Assembly: GCF_013131805.1 (NCBI RefSeq)
Contig: NZ_JABJRC010000007.1
Location: forward strand, 372,001-436,000
DNA: 64,000 nucleotides
Reading direction: 5' to 3'
From: Kribbella sandramycini
Lineage (GTDB): Bacteria; Actinomycetota; Actinomycetes; Propionibacteriales; Kribbellaceae
How positions within the stretch are numbered: the stretch's first letter is position 1; the number at the start of each line of letters is the position of its first letter. The translations under genes and the position numbers were made by a program. Below are positions 1 through 8,877 of the stretch, in pieces. Under the pieces are notes generated by a model. That model saw only the letters and a list, made by a program, of their open reading frames with translations. It did not search any database and was not told the DNA's origin.

Positions 1-2
1 GG

Positions 3-3000
3 CGAACCTCGACCGGCGTTGTGCCGGTAGACGTCCGTCCCGGCCCAGGCCGCGGTCCGATGGCTTTCCACAAGCTGTCGCTCAAGAACGAGCAACTGGT
101 CGTCCCGTTGGACGCCATGCCGCTCGTACACGCCGGTGTGGTCGACTCTCGGCTGTTCGATATCGCACTGCTCGACAAGCTCGGTCTGGACGACAAGTCC
201 GCTCCGCAGCTACCGCTGCTGGTCCAGCACGCCAGCAACGGCACGACCCGCGCAGTCCGGTCCGCGCTGCCGGAGGGGACCGAGGTCAAGCGCGAACTAC
301 CGAGCATCGACGCGGTCGCCATCGGCCAGGACCGCAAGCAGGCCGGCGACCTGTGGTGGAACTGGCTGAACAGCACCCAGGCGAAGCGCCGCACCGGCCT
401 GGCCGGCACTGTGCAGAAGCTCTGGCTGGACGGCGGCGCCACCCCGCTCCTCGATCGCAGCGTCCCGCAGATCGGCGCACCGACGGCCTGGAAGGCCGGT
501 CTGACCGGCAAGGGTGTCAAGGTCGCCGTCCTCGACACCGGCTGGGATCCGGGTCACCCCGACCTCAAGGACCGCGTCGTGGCCACCAAGAGCTTCGTCG
601 CGGACGACGAATCACCCGTCGACAAGGTCGGCCACGGGACGCACGTCGCCTCGACGGTCGCCGGCACCGGCGCCGCCTCGGCCGGCCAGTACCGCGGCGT
701 CGCACCGGAGGCGGACCTGATGATCGGCCGCGTCTGCGGCTTCCGCAACTGTGAGACCTCGGCGATGATCGCCGGGATGGAGTGGGCCGCGAAGTCCGGC
801 GCCCGCGTGATCAACATGAGTCTCGGCGCCGGTCCGACCGACGGCACGGACATCCTGTCCCAGACGGTCAACGAGCTGACCGCGAGCACCGGTGCGCTGT
901 TCGTCATCTCGGCAGGCAACTTCGGCCTGGACACCACAGTGTCCACACCGGCCGCGGCGGACGCCGCTCTGGCGGTCGCGTCGGTGACGAAATCCGACAC
1001 CCGCAGCGAGTTCTCCAGTCAGGGACCGCGGTTCGGCGACCTCATGGTCAAGCCCGAGATCGCCGCGCCGGGCAGCCGGATCATCGCCGCGCGGGCCGCT
1101 AACACCCCGCTGGCGCCGTTCGCGATCAACGACTCGTACGCCGACCTCTCGGGCACGTCGATGGCTGCACCGCACGTGGCCGGCGCGGCTGCGCTGGTGG
1201 CACAGGCACACCCGGATTGGAAGGCTCCGCAGCTGAAGTCCGCGTTGATGGGCTCTTCGCTGCAACTGCGCGACCAGGGCATCTACAGCCAAGGCGCCGG
1301 CCGGGTGGATGTCGCCAGCGCGCTGAAGCAGCCGGTGCTGGCCATTCCGAGCAATCTGAGCCTTGGGCTGCAGAAAGCGCCGCACGACGACGACAAGCCG
1401 GTTACGAAGCCGGTTACGTACTACAACACCAGTGCGCACCCGGTCCGGCTGTCGCTGCGGGTCGATGGCCCCAAGCTGTTCCAGCTGAGTACGACGTCCC
1501 TTCTGGTGCCGGCCAATGGCAGTGCGACCGTCGACGTCACTGCTGACACCTCTGGCCCGGAGGCCGAAGGCGCGTACGCGGCCTGGATCGTTGCCACCAG
1601 CAACGGGTCGACCGTCCGCACCACGGTCGGAGTGGGTAAAGAGGTGACCACTCACGAGTACACGTTGAACATGCTGGACCGGACCGGCGCACCGGCCCGC
1701 AATGACGAGCAGTACATCGCAGGCGCCTACCTGGTCGATACCGAGCGCCTGCTCTGGCACTTCGTCCCGGCCGGCGAGAAGGTCGAGCTGCCGGCCGGCC
1801 GCTACATCGTCGACGGCCTCGCGGCGAAGTTCAACGACAACGGCTACGGCTACGGCTATCAGGAAGGCACCTACTACTCCGAGCCGGAGGTGGTCCTCGA
1901 CAAGGGCGGACCGATCACTCTCGACGGCCGCACTGCCCGCGAGGTCGCGATGAAGCCTCCGGTCACCGATGCGACCACGGCGTCGGCAGGTATCGGCATC
2001 GCGCGCCAGATCGGCGACTGGTCGTACACCGGCGGTGTCGGCGTCATCAACGGCGGCAACGCGAACTACGCGCCCAAGCTGTATGTCGTCCCGAGCAAGA
2101 CCGGTCCGGACAAGCGGTTCACCAGCTACGCCCACGCGGTCTGGGTGGGCACGCCCGACGGGCCGGACCCGAGCGGGGAGCTCTTCCTGGACAGCCCGTA
2201 CTTCTACCACGACTCCACTGTCTGGCCGGGCGGCCGCATCCCCGCTGCGCCGTCGTTGATCACTGATCCGGCCGACTACGCGCACGTGGACGCTTCGTAC
2301 GCCGGAGAGCCGGGATACCGCGCCAACAACTACAGCTACCCGACTCTGCCGCAGCGCAACGGCGACGGCACCTGGGTGCCCGCGTTCGTCTTCACCCCAT
2401 CAGTCGGGATGACGCTGCCGTTCCGGCGCAACGAGTACTACACCGCGAAGAACGTGTTGTGGGGCTCTTCCAACGAGGTCTACCGGTACAGCGAGGAGGC
2501 GGGCTTCGAGTACCTGACCGTGCTGGACTCCCCCGCACGGTCGTACCCCGCTGGGCGGACGACCAAGGAAGACTGGCAGCGCGGCGTCTTCGGACCGAGC
2601 CTGGCCGACTCCCGGATCGGAAACCCCGGCCGAGACGCTCAGCCGTGGTCGTCGCGGGATGGCGACAGTCTGAGCATCTATGTGCCGTCGTTCGCCGACG
2701 GTCACCCGGACCGGCTCGGTGACACCGGTCTGGCGTCGGAGCGGACGACGCTGGCCCGCGACGGGCAGGAGATCGGTTCCACCGATTCACCATCCATCCA
2801 GACGTTCGCCGTCCCGCCGGGTGCGGCGACGTACGAACTGACGAAGGTGACCAAGCGGGCCGACGACTGGACCAGGTTGTCGCCGGAGATCTCCTCGAAG
2901 TGGACCTTCCGCTCGCAGCGCACCCCGGACGGCGTGAACACCGCACTACCGCTGCTGAACGTCCGCTACACGCCAGAGCTCGATGAGCGGAACTACGCAC

Positions 3001-3263
3001 CGCAGGGCCGGTTCCAGTTCCCGGTCACCGTGCAGACGGCGTTCCTGGCACCCAAGCGACCGATCGTCGCGCTGGAGCTGTCGACGTCGTTCGACGACGG
3101 CAAGACCTGGCAGCAGGTGTCAGTACGCCGTACCGGCACCGCAACCTGGACGGCGGCGCTCGACCACTCGTCCGCCGGTTACGTCACGCTGCGGGCGCAG
3201 GCCCGGGATGCGGCCGGTAACAAGGTCGACCAGACCATCAAGCGGGCCTACGAAGTGAAGTAA
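3..3263 (+). CDS. S8 family (subtilisin-like) secreted serine protease, 5'-truncated
   Basis: Large extracellular subtilase. The reading frame is open to the window edge, so the signal peptide and the start of the prodomain lie outside; the GTG at 21 is only the first in-window start. Counting codons from 21, the catalytic Asp is D172 (VLDTGWD), His H205 (GHGTHVA), the oxyanion Asn N300 (SAGNFG) and Ser S380 (LSGTSMAAPH), so the triad is complete. The protease domain spans about 150-420. It is followed by about 650 residues without a catalytic motif that I recognise: beta-rich accessory regions, including a YGYGYQ stretch near 615, typical of long actinobacterial subtilases. Substrate unknown. 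It is followed by a strong hairpin terminator and looks monocistronic in the window. Confidence 0.93.
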   Translation, partial: RTSTGVVPVDVRPGPGRGPMAFHKLSLKNEQLVVPLDAMPLVHAGVVDSRLFDIALLDKLGLDDKSAPQLPLLVQHASNGTTRAVRSALPEGTEVKRELPSIDAVAIGQDRKQAGDLWWNWLNSTQAKRRTGLAGTVQKLWLDGGATPLLDRSVPQIGAPTAWKAGLTGKGVKVAVLDTGWDPGHPDLKDRVVATKSFVADDESPVDKVGHGTHVASTVAGTGAASAGQYRGVAPEADLMIGRVCGFRNCETSAMIAGMEWAAKSGARVINMSLGAGPTDGTDILSQTVNELTASTGALFVISAGNFGLDTTVSTPAAADAALAVASVTKSDTRSEFSSQGPRFGDLMVKPEIAAPGSRIIAARAANTPLAPFAINDSYADLSGTSMAAPHVAGAAALVAQAHPDWKAPQLKSALMGSSLQLRDQGIYSQGAGRVDVASALKQPVLAIPSNLSLGLQKAPHDDDKPVTKPVTYYNTSAHPVRLSLRVDGPKLFQLSTTSLLVPANGSATVDVTADTSGPEAEGAYAAWIVATSNGSTVRTTVGVGKEVTTHEYTLNMLDRTGAPARNDEQYIAGAYLVDTERLLWHFVPAGEKVELPAGRYIVDGLAAKFNDNGYGYGYQEGTYYSEPEVVLDKGGPITLDGRTAREVAMKPPVTDATTASAGIGIARQIGDWSYTGGVGVINGGNANYAPKLYVVPSKTGPDKRFTSYAHAVWVGTPDGPDPSGELFLDSPYFYHDSTVWPGGRIPAAPSLITDPADYAHVDASYAGEPGYRANNYSYPTLPQRNGDGTWVPAFVFTPSVGMTLPFRRNEYYTAKNVLWGSSNEVYRYSEEAGFEYLTVLDSPARSYPAGRTTKEDWQRGVFGPSLADSRIGNPGRDAQPWSSRDGDSLSIYVPSFADGHPDRLGDTGLASERTTLARDGQEIGSTDSPSIQTFAVPPGAATYELTKVTKRADDWTRLSPEISSKWTFRSQRTPDGVNTALPLLNVRYTPELDERNYAPQGRFQFPVTVQTAFLAPKRPIVALELSTSFDDGKTWQQVSVRRTGTATWTAALDHSSAGYVTLRAQARDAAGNKVDQTIKRAYEVK

Positions 3264-3320
3264 TCCCAGGAGCACCTGGCGGCTCGCGGTTGAGGGGCTT
3301 CGAGCCGCCAGGCCTTGGGA
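3264..3320 (+). terminator. Long hairpin terminator after the S8 protease gene
   Basis: It starts directly after the TAA. A perfect 12-bp stem (3275-3286, CCTGGCGGCTCG, with 3301-3312) has a 14-base loop. An outer TCCCA/TGGGA pair (3264-3268 and 3316-3320) extends it. There is no long U-run, as is common in high-GC actinobacteria. Confidence 0.75.
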
Positions 3321-3348
3321 AATCCGGAGCAGTGACTAGTGTCGGTGT

Positions 3349-5001
3349 ATGGCGACTCTGCTCGAGCTGGATCTGACCCGTGGTGTGATCGAGACGCCGC
3401 CGGCCTCGCCGGTGGCTGCCTTCCGGGCGCGGCATCTGCCGACCCTGCGGGAGCTGGTCGCCGCACTGCGCAAGGCCGCACGCGACGAGTCGGTCGTCGG
3501 GGTGGTGGCGCACGTGGGCGGGCCGGCGCTGTCGCTGTCCCAGGTGCAGGACCTGCGGGATGCCGTGGCCGACTTCCGCACCTCCGGAAAGCCAGCTGTC
3601 GCGTGGACCGAATCCTTCGGTGAGACCGGTAGCGGCACTGTGCCCTACTACCTGGCCACCGCGTTCGACGAGATCTGGGTGCAGCCTTCGGGCGAGCTGG
3701 GGATCACCGGCGTCGCAGTCCAGGCAGTGTTCCTGCGGAGCGCGCTGGACAAGGCCGGAGTGATTCCGCAGTTCGGTAAGCGGCGTGAGTACAAGACCGC
3801 CGCGGACACCTTCACCGAGAAGGAGATGACCGGCCCGGCCCGTGAGATGGCGGCCCGGCTCGCGGAGTCGGCGTACGAGCAGATTGCCGACGGCATCGCC
3901 GTCCGCCGCCGGTTGACGCCGGAGCAGGTGCGCGAGCTGGTGGACAACGCGCCGCTGCCCGCCAAGGCGGCTCTGGACGCCGGGTTGGTCGATCGGCTCG
4001 GCTACCGCTCCGACGTGTACGACGAGCTGAAGAAGAGGCTCGGCGAGACCGAGCGGCTGCTGGCGGAGCGCTACGTACGGCGCGGCCCGCGCACGTTCGC
4101 GGAGTTCCAGCGCCGCCTCCCCTGGCCGGAGAAGCCGGTGGTCGCAGTGGTTCGGGTCTCCGGCGGGATCACGGTCGGCCGCAACTCGGCCAGTCCGCTT
4201 GGCGGGCCCGGCTCCGGCTCGGACACGGTCGGTGCGGCGCTCCGCGCGGTTGCGGATGAGGCGAAGGTCAAAGCCGTCGTACTGCGGATCGACAGCCCGG
4301 GCGGCTCGTATGTCGCGTCGGATGCCATCCGCAACGAGGTGCTGCGGCTGCGGTCCACCGGCCGGCCGGTGATCGCCTCGATGGGCAGCGTGGCCGCCTC
4401 CGGTGGCTACTTCGTCGCAATGCCGGCTGACGTGATCGTGGCGCAGCCGGGGACTATCACCGGTTCGATCGGCGTCCTGACCGGGAAGGGCGTCGTCCGG
4501 GACGCGCTGGCGCGGATCGGCATCTCCCAGCAGGCCGTCTCCGAGGGCGCGAACGCCCGGATGTTCTCCGCCCAGGAGGAGTTCACCGACGAGCAGTGGT
4601 CGCGACTGGAGGAGACGCTCGACCGCATCTACCAGGACTTCGTGGCCAAGGCCGCTCAGGACCGTGGCCTGCCGGAGGAGCAACTGGAGCGGCTCGCGCG
4701 CGGCCGCGTGTGGACCGGAGCGGACGCCCACGAACGCAAGCTGGTCGACGAGCTCGGCGGCTTCCAGCACGCGTTGCAGCTGGCCTGCGACCGCGCCGGG
4801 CTGGACAGGGACGACATCCGCGTCGCGACCATCCCGCACCGCAACCTGCTCGACCAGCTACGCCCGCCGACCACTACCGACGATCTGGCCGTGACCTCGC
4901 AGCCGCTGACGCTGGACGGCCTGACCAGCGGGCTTTACAGCGCGCTGGGCCTGCCGCCGGCCGGTCTGCTGCGGATGCCGCTCAACTGGCAGCTCGGATA
5001 G
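3349..5001 (+). CDS. sppA: Signal peptide peptidase SppA, S49 family, double-domain form
   Basis: Serine protease with a Ser/Lys dyad, expected to degrade leftover signal peptides. At 550 residues it matches the long (E. coli-type) architecture with two tandem S49 domains, about residues 60-260 and 290-490. The catalytic Lys is K149 in EYKTAADTF in the N-terminal half. The nucleophile is S351 in SVAASGGYF in the C-terminal half, so the dyad spans the two domains as in E. coli. No N-terminal membrane helix is visible, unlike E. coli SppA, so the protein may be soluble or peripherally bound. The ATG at 3349 is preceded only by a distant GGAG. It ends immediately next to the convergent adenosyltransferase gene. 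Confidence 0.92.
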   Translation: MATLLELDLTRGVIETPPASPVAAFRARHLPTLRELVAALRKAARDESVVGVVAHVGGPALSLSQVQDLRDAVADFRTSGKPAVAWTESFGETGSGTVPYYLATAFDEIWVQPSGELGITGVAVQAVFLRSALDKAGVIPQFGKRREYKTAADTFTEKEMTGPAREMAARLAESAYEQIADGIAVRRRLTPEQVRELVDNAPLPAKAALDAGLVDRLGYRSDVYDELKKRLGETERLLAERYVRRGPRTFAEFQRRLPWPEKPVVAVVRVSGGITVGRNSASPLGGPGSGSDTVGAALRAVADEAKVKAVVLRIDSPGGSYVASDAIRNEVLRLRSTGRPVIASMGSVAASGGYFVAMPADVIVAQPGTITGSIGVLTGKGVVRDALARIGISQQAVSEGANARMFSAQEEFTDEQWSRLEETLDRIYQDFVAKAAQDRGLPEEQLERLARGRVWTGADAHERKLVDELGGFQHALQLACDRAGLDRDDIRVATIPHRNLLDQLRPPTTTDDLAVTSQPLTLDGLTSGLYSALGLPPAGLLRMPLNWQLG

Positions 5002-5586
5002 TCAGGAGGTCCGCTCGCCGCCAGGAACCCAGAGGACGTCGCCACCCGACGACAGGTTGGCGACCCGGCCCAGGATGAAGAGCAGGTCCGACAGCCGGTT
5101 CAGATAGGTGATGGCGAGCAGGTTGACCGACGGGCCGTGGGCCTCGACCGCAGCCCAGGCTGTGCGCTCGGAGCGGCGTACGACGGTCCGAGCGACGTTC
5201 AGGTAGGCCGCACCGACCGTGCCGCCCGGGAGGATGAACGAGCGCAGCTTGGACAGGCGGCTGTTGTACTCGTCGCACCAGCCTTCCAGCCGGTCGATGT
5301 ACTCCTGCGTGATCCGCAGCGGCGGGTACTCCGGGTTCGGCGTGATCGGGTTGCAAAGGTCCGCGCCGACATCGAACAGGTCGTTCTGGATCCTGGTCAG
5401 CAGCACCACCAGCGCGCTGTTCAGGTGGCCGGCCGCGATCGCGACCCCGATCGCCGAGTTGGCTTCGTCGACATCGCCGTACGCCGCCAGTCGCGGGTCC
5501 GTCTTCGAAGTCGTCGAGTTGTCGCCCAGGCGGGTCTCGCCAGCGTCACCGGTGCGGGTGTAGATCCGCGTCAAGTTCACAGCCAT
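5002..5586 (-). CDS. Corrinoid (cob(I)alamin) ATP:adenosyltransferase, PduO type
   Basis: Transfers the adenosyl group of ATP to cob(I)alamin to make adenosylcobalamin. The N-terminal YTRTGDAGETRLGD motif near residue 10 is the PduO-type ATP-binding loop. The conserved YGDVDEANSAIG helix and the LPGGT motif (about residue 122) follow. At 194 residues it is a usual single-domain size. I prefer the ATG at 5586 (MAVNLTRIYT), which puts the ATP loop at its normal distance; an in-frame ATG-like start at 5604 adds six residues. The stop touches the SppA stop without overlap, and murA diverges 50 bp away. Its product, AdoCbl, is the cofactor expected by the CarH-like regulator near 49 kb. Confidence 0.92.
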   Translation of the reverse strand: MAVNLTRIYTRTGDAGETRLGDNSTTSKTDPRLAAYGDVDEANSAIGVAIAAGHLNSALVVLLTRIQNDLFDVGADLCNPITPNPEYPPLRITQEYIDRLEGWCDEYNSRLSKLRSFILPGGTVGAAYLNVARTVVRRSERTAWAAVEAHGPSVNLLAITYLNRLSDLLFILGRVANLSSGGDVLWVPGGERTS

Positions 5587-5636
5587 GGCAGGGACTCTAC
5601 GCAAAGGTGGATACGTCTAAACGCTACAGTCGACCA
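5587..5636. promoter_or_regulatory. Short divergent promoter region, adenosyltransferase / murA
   Basis: Fifty bases separate the two starts. On the minus strand TAGAGT (5594-5599) is a fair -10 for the adenosyltransferase. On the plus strand TACAGT (5625-5630) is a fair -10 just upstream of the GTG at 5637, which would give a nearly leaderless murA mRNA. No convincing -35 was found for either. Confidence 0.3.
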
Positions 5637-6923
5637 GTGGAACGGTTTCGGATCGCAGGTGAGGCACGGCTCGAGGGAGCCGTGGAGGTGGCGGGCGCGA
5701 AGAACAGCGTGCTCAAGCTGATGGCCGCAGCACTGCTGGCCGAAGGGACGACGACGCTGCGGCAGGTGCCCGGCATCCTCGACGTCACCTTCATGGCCCA
5801 GCTGCTGGACACCCTGGGCTGTTCGGTAACCGTCGAGGCGGACGCCGGGCTGGCGACGATCGCCGTCCCCGGTGAGATCGGCTACCAGTGCGACTACGAC
5901 CTGGTGCGCAAGCTGCGGGCCTCCATCTCGGTGCTGGGCCCGCTGCTGGGCCGCTGCGGCCGCGCGGAGGTCGCGCTGCCCGGCGGGGACAACATCGGCT
6001 CCCGCGGGCTGAACATGCACGTGGCCGGGCTGGAGGCGATGGGCGCGAAGGTGCACATCGAGCACGGCTTCGTGATCGCCGAGGCCCCGCAGGGGCTGCA
6101 CGGCGCCGAGGTCTGGCTGGACTTCCCGAGCGTCGGGGCGACCGAGACGATCATGATGGCGGCCGTGCTGGCCCGCGGGACGACCGTGATCGAGAACGCG
6201 GCCCGCGAGCCGGAGATCCAGGACATCGCGATCATGCTCGGCGAGATGGGCGCGCAGATCGAGGGCGCCGGGTCGCCGCGGATCGAGATCACCGGGGTCA
6301 GCGGGCTGCTGAAGCCGGTCGACCACGTCGTCGTCCCGGACCGGATCGTCAGCGGCAGCTGGGCGTTCGCGGCGGCGATCACTCGTGGTGACGTGACCAT
6401 CACCAATGGTCACGCTGAGCATCTCGAGCTGCCGCTGGACAAGCTGCACAAGGCCGGCGCCGAGATCGAGGTGCTGAACCCGGGGTTCCGGGTCCGGATG
6501 AACGACCGGCCGAAACCCGTCGACGTCGTCACGCTGCCCTACCCGGGGTTCGCGACCGACCTGCAGGCCTTTGTGATCGCGCTGAACGCGATCAGCGACG
6601 GCGCCGCGATGGTCACCGAGAACCTCTTCGAGGGCCGGTTCACGTTCGCGCAGGAGCTGACCCGGCTGGGCGCGCAGATCCAGACCGACGGCCACCACGC
6701 CGTCGTCCGCGGCGTCCCTCGACTGTCCGGCGCCCCGGTGGTCGCCTCCGACATCCGCGCCGGCGCGGCGCTCGTCCTGGCCGGCCTGGCCGCCGAGGGC
6801 GAGACGCTGGTCTCGGCCGCTCACCACGTGCACCGCGGCTACACCGACTTCGCCGGGAACCTGCGCCGCCTCGGCGCCGATGTCACGGTCGAGCCGGACG
6901 ACTCGGACGTCTACTGGAACTGA
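5637..6923 (+). CDS. murA: UDP-N-acetylglucosamine 1-carboxyvinyltransferase MurA, Cys-to-Asp variant
   Basis: First committed cytosolic step of peptidoglycan synthesis: it adds enolpyruvate from PEP to UDP-GlcNAc. The EPSP-synthase fold is clear from the AGAKNSVLKLMAAALLAEG opening, the RASISVLGP segment, the GAT(E) loop and the HHVHRGY(T) C-terminus. The active-site loop reads PGGDNIGSR, so residue 118 is Asp where E. coli has the fosfomycin-alkylated Cys115. M. tuberculosis MurA has the same change at D117, and that numbering supports the GTG start at 5637 (MERFRIAG) over the GTG at 5607, which adds ten residues. The protein is 428 residues. It converges on the tetR gene with a 9-bp gap. 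Confidence 0.95.
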   Translation: MERFRIAGEARLEGAVEVAGAKNSVLKLMAAALLAEGTTTLRQVPGILDVTFMAQLLDTLGCSVTVEADAGLATIAVPGEIGYQCDYDLVRKLRASISVLGPLLGRCGRAEVALPGGDNIGSRGLNMHVAGLEAMGAKVHIEHGFVIAEAPQGLHGAEVWLDFPSVGATETIMMAAVLARGTTVIENAAREPEIQDIAIMLGEMGAQIEGAGSPRIEITGVSGLLKPVDHVVVPDRIVSGSWAFAAAITRGDVTITNGHAEHLELPLDKLHKAGAEIEVLNPGFRVRMNDRPKPVDVVTLPYPGFATDLQAFVIALNAISDGAAMVTENLFEGRFTFAQELTRLGAQIQTDGHHAVVRGVPRLSGAPVVASDIRAGAALVLAGLAAEGETLVSAAHHVHRGYTDFAGNLRRLGADVTVEPDDSDVYWN

Positions 6924-6932
6924 GCCGGCCTG

Positions 6933-7497
6933 CTACCGCCAGGCCTTGAGAAGCGTCGTCACGTGCAGGCGCAACGCTTTCGGCGGTAGCGGCGACGGAC
7001 TGGTCAGAACAGCGGAGACAACCGGCCCGATCAACTGGGCGGTGGCGAGCGCGGCGTCCGGCATCTCCGGCGCGACCGGCCGAACGCGCTCGAGGACGTC
7101 GCCGGCGCTCGCGCCCAGCAGATCCGCCTGCCGAACCAGGCCCAGCACGGCGGGATCGTGCTGGGCCTCGCCGATCAGCGCCCGATAACTCAGCCCCGCC
7201 GGCGAGGTCGTGAGGAAGGCGGTCAAGGCCGTCAGGTAGGCGACCAGATCACTCGCGGGATCGGAGCGGGGCGGCGTCCCGAGCTCCTGCCGGCCGTCGA
7301 TGACACTTGCCTCGAGCAGGATCTCGGCCTTCGTCGACCACCAGCGGTACACCGTCTGCCGGCCGACCCCGGCCCGCTCCGCGATGCCCTTGATCGTCAT
7401 GGCGCCGTACCCGATCTCGACCAGCAGGTCGTCGACCGCATTGAGCACCGCGCGGCGCGCCTCCTCGCTGCGCGGGCGTCCTGGGGACCGGTTCATC
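6933..7497 (-). CDS. TetR/AcrR-family transcriptional repressor
   Basis: One-component repressor, about 187 residues. The N-terminal HTH runs from SEEARRAVLNAVDDLL to IAERAGVGRQTVYRWW (residues 10-55), followed by the usual variable ligand-binding helices. It is divergent from the MFS exporter at 7582, the classic arrangement for a repressor that controls both genes. I chose the ATG at 7497 (MNRSPGRPR) because the alternative ATG at 7517 lies inside the first of two operator-like palindromes, which should be intergenic. The ligand is unknown; exporter control suggests a drug or metabolite. Confidence 0.88.
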
Positions 7498-7510
7498 GGA
7501 GCACCATACC

Positions 7511-7563
7511 GAGACATCGTGCCTTGGATCTGTTAATCTTCATTTCCGAGGCACAGTGCCTCG
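7511..7563. promoter_or_regulatory. Tandem TetR-type operator between tetR and the MFS gene
   Basis: A perfect 8-1-8 palindrome, CGAGGCAC-A-GTGCCTCG, lies at 7547-7563, just upstream of the exporter's GGAGG. A degenerate copy (GAGACAT-C-GTGCCTT) lies at 7511-7525 near the tetR start, 37 bp away. Two related sites next to divergent starts indicate autoregulation plus exporter repression; that role is inferred. Confidence 0.75.
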
Positions 7564-7581
7564 TAAATTGGAGGCAGCTGT

Positions 7582-8868
7582 ATGTGCCGAGCCTGCGGCT
7601 CGATCGACCACCGGCCCGAACCCGCCCGGGCGCCGCGCTTCGCCGCGCTCCGGAACCGGGACGCGCGGCCGTACCTGTTCGGGACCGGCCTGGCGATGAT
7701 GGGCGACAACATCGAGCACGTCATCACGTACTGGGTGCTGTGGCGGGAGTTCCATTCGCCTGCGCTGGCCGGATTCCAGGTGATCAGTCACTGGCTGCCG
7801 TTCCTGCTGTTCTCCGTGCTGTCCGGATCGCTGGCCGACCGGTACGACTGCCGGCGCGTCATCCAGTCCGCGCAGGCGCTGTTCATGGTCGTGTCCCTGT
7901 GCTGGGGGCTGCTTTTCCTGACCGACTCGCTCCAGGTCTGGCACGCATGTGTCCTGCTCGTTCTGCACGGCTGCGCCGGCGCACTGTGGGGTCCCGCCGA
8001 ACAAATGATGCTGCACGACTTCGTCGGCCGCGACGACCTGCCCAGCGCCGTCCGCCTGAACGCGACCTTCCGCAGCCTGGGCGTGCTGTGCGGCCCGGTC
8101 GTCGGCTCGGCGCTGCTGCTCCTGCTCGGCCCGACCGGCGGCATCTTCGCGAACATCGCCATCTACCTGCCGCTGACGATCCTGCTCTTCCGCACCCGCT
8201 TCACCGGCCACGTCCGCGAAGGGGTCGGCGCCCGGCCCCGCGTCGGGCCGCTCGCCGCGCTGCGTGCGGCCCGCGGGCTGGCGATCAGCCCGACCATCGG
8301 CAGCATGATCATCCTGGCCGGCCTGGGCTCGTTCTTCGTCGGCGCCTCGATCCAGACCGCGATGCCGGAGTTCGCCGAATCCCTCGGGGCCGGCGCCACC
8401 GGCCTGACGTACGGCGCCCTGCTGTTCGCGGCCGGATTCGGCGGAGTGGCCGGCGGCCTGGCCATCGAAGCCACCGGCTGGCTGCGCCCGACCGTGCGAA
8501 CCGCAGTCGTCGCGACGGTGTGCTACGGCCTGAGCATCGTCGTCTTCGCCCTGACCGGTTACTACGTCCTCGCCCTGATCGCCCTGATGATCAGCGGCGT
8601 CGCGAACTTCGTCTCGATGTCCGTCTCCCAGACCGTCGTCCAACTCGAGGCTCCCGCTGCCGACCGCGGCCGCATCGTCGGCCTCTACAACACCTCCTCC
8701 GGCGGCCTCCGCATCGGCAGCGGCTTCACCGTCGGCCTGGCCGGCACCGCGATCGGCATCACCTGGTCCCTGGCCCTCAGCGCAGCAGTCCTCGCCATCG
8801 CCGCCCTCGGCACCGGCGCCTACGCATTCTTCAAACGCCCCGCCACCCCGAACGGCGTTGCGGGTTAG
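7582..8868 (+). CDS. MFS transporter (EntS-like, MFS_3 type)
   Basis: Probable proton-driven exporter of 428 residues with about 12 hydrophobic segments. The region after TM2 has the family loop GSLADRYDCRRVIQ (MFS motif A: G-x-L-A-D-R-x-x-x-R-R). The start is secured by GGAGG at 7570-7574, seven bases before the ATG. The first residues (MCRACG, two Cys) are unusual, and a basic cytosolic segment precedes TM1. Family resemblance is to enterobactin/macrolide exporters, but the substrate cannot be read from the sequence. It is probably repressed by the divergent TetR protein. The last third of the gene is rich in C-ending codons, like fabV next to it. Confidence 0.88.
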   Translation: MCRACGSIDHRPEPARAPRFAALRNRDARPYLFGTGLAMMGDNIEHVITYWVLWREFHSPALAGFQVISHWLPFLLFSVLSGSLADRYDCRRVIQSAQALFMVVSLCWGLLFLTDSLQVWHACVLLVLHGCAGALWGPAEQMMLHDFVGRDDLPSAVRLNATFRSLGVLCGPVVGSALLLLLGPTGGIFANIAIYLPLTILLFRTRFTGHVREGVGARPRVGPLAALRAARGLAISPTIGSMIILAGLGSFFVGASIQTAMPEFAESLGAGATGLTYGALLFAAGFGGVAGGLAIEATGWLRPTVRTAVVATVCYGLSIVVFALTGYYVLALIALMISGVANFVSMSVSQTVVQLEAPAADRGRIVGLYNTSSGGLRIGSGFTVGLAGTAIGITWSLALSAAVLAIAALGTGAYAFFKRPATPNGVAG

Positions 8869-8877
8869 GGTCGTGCC

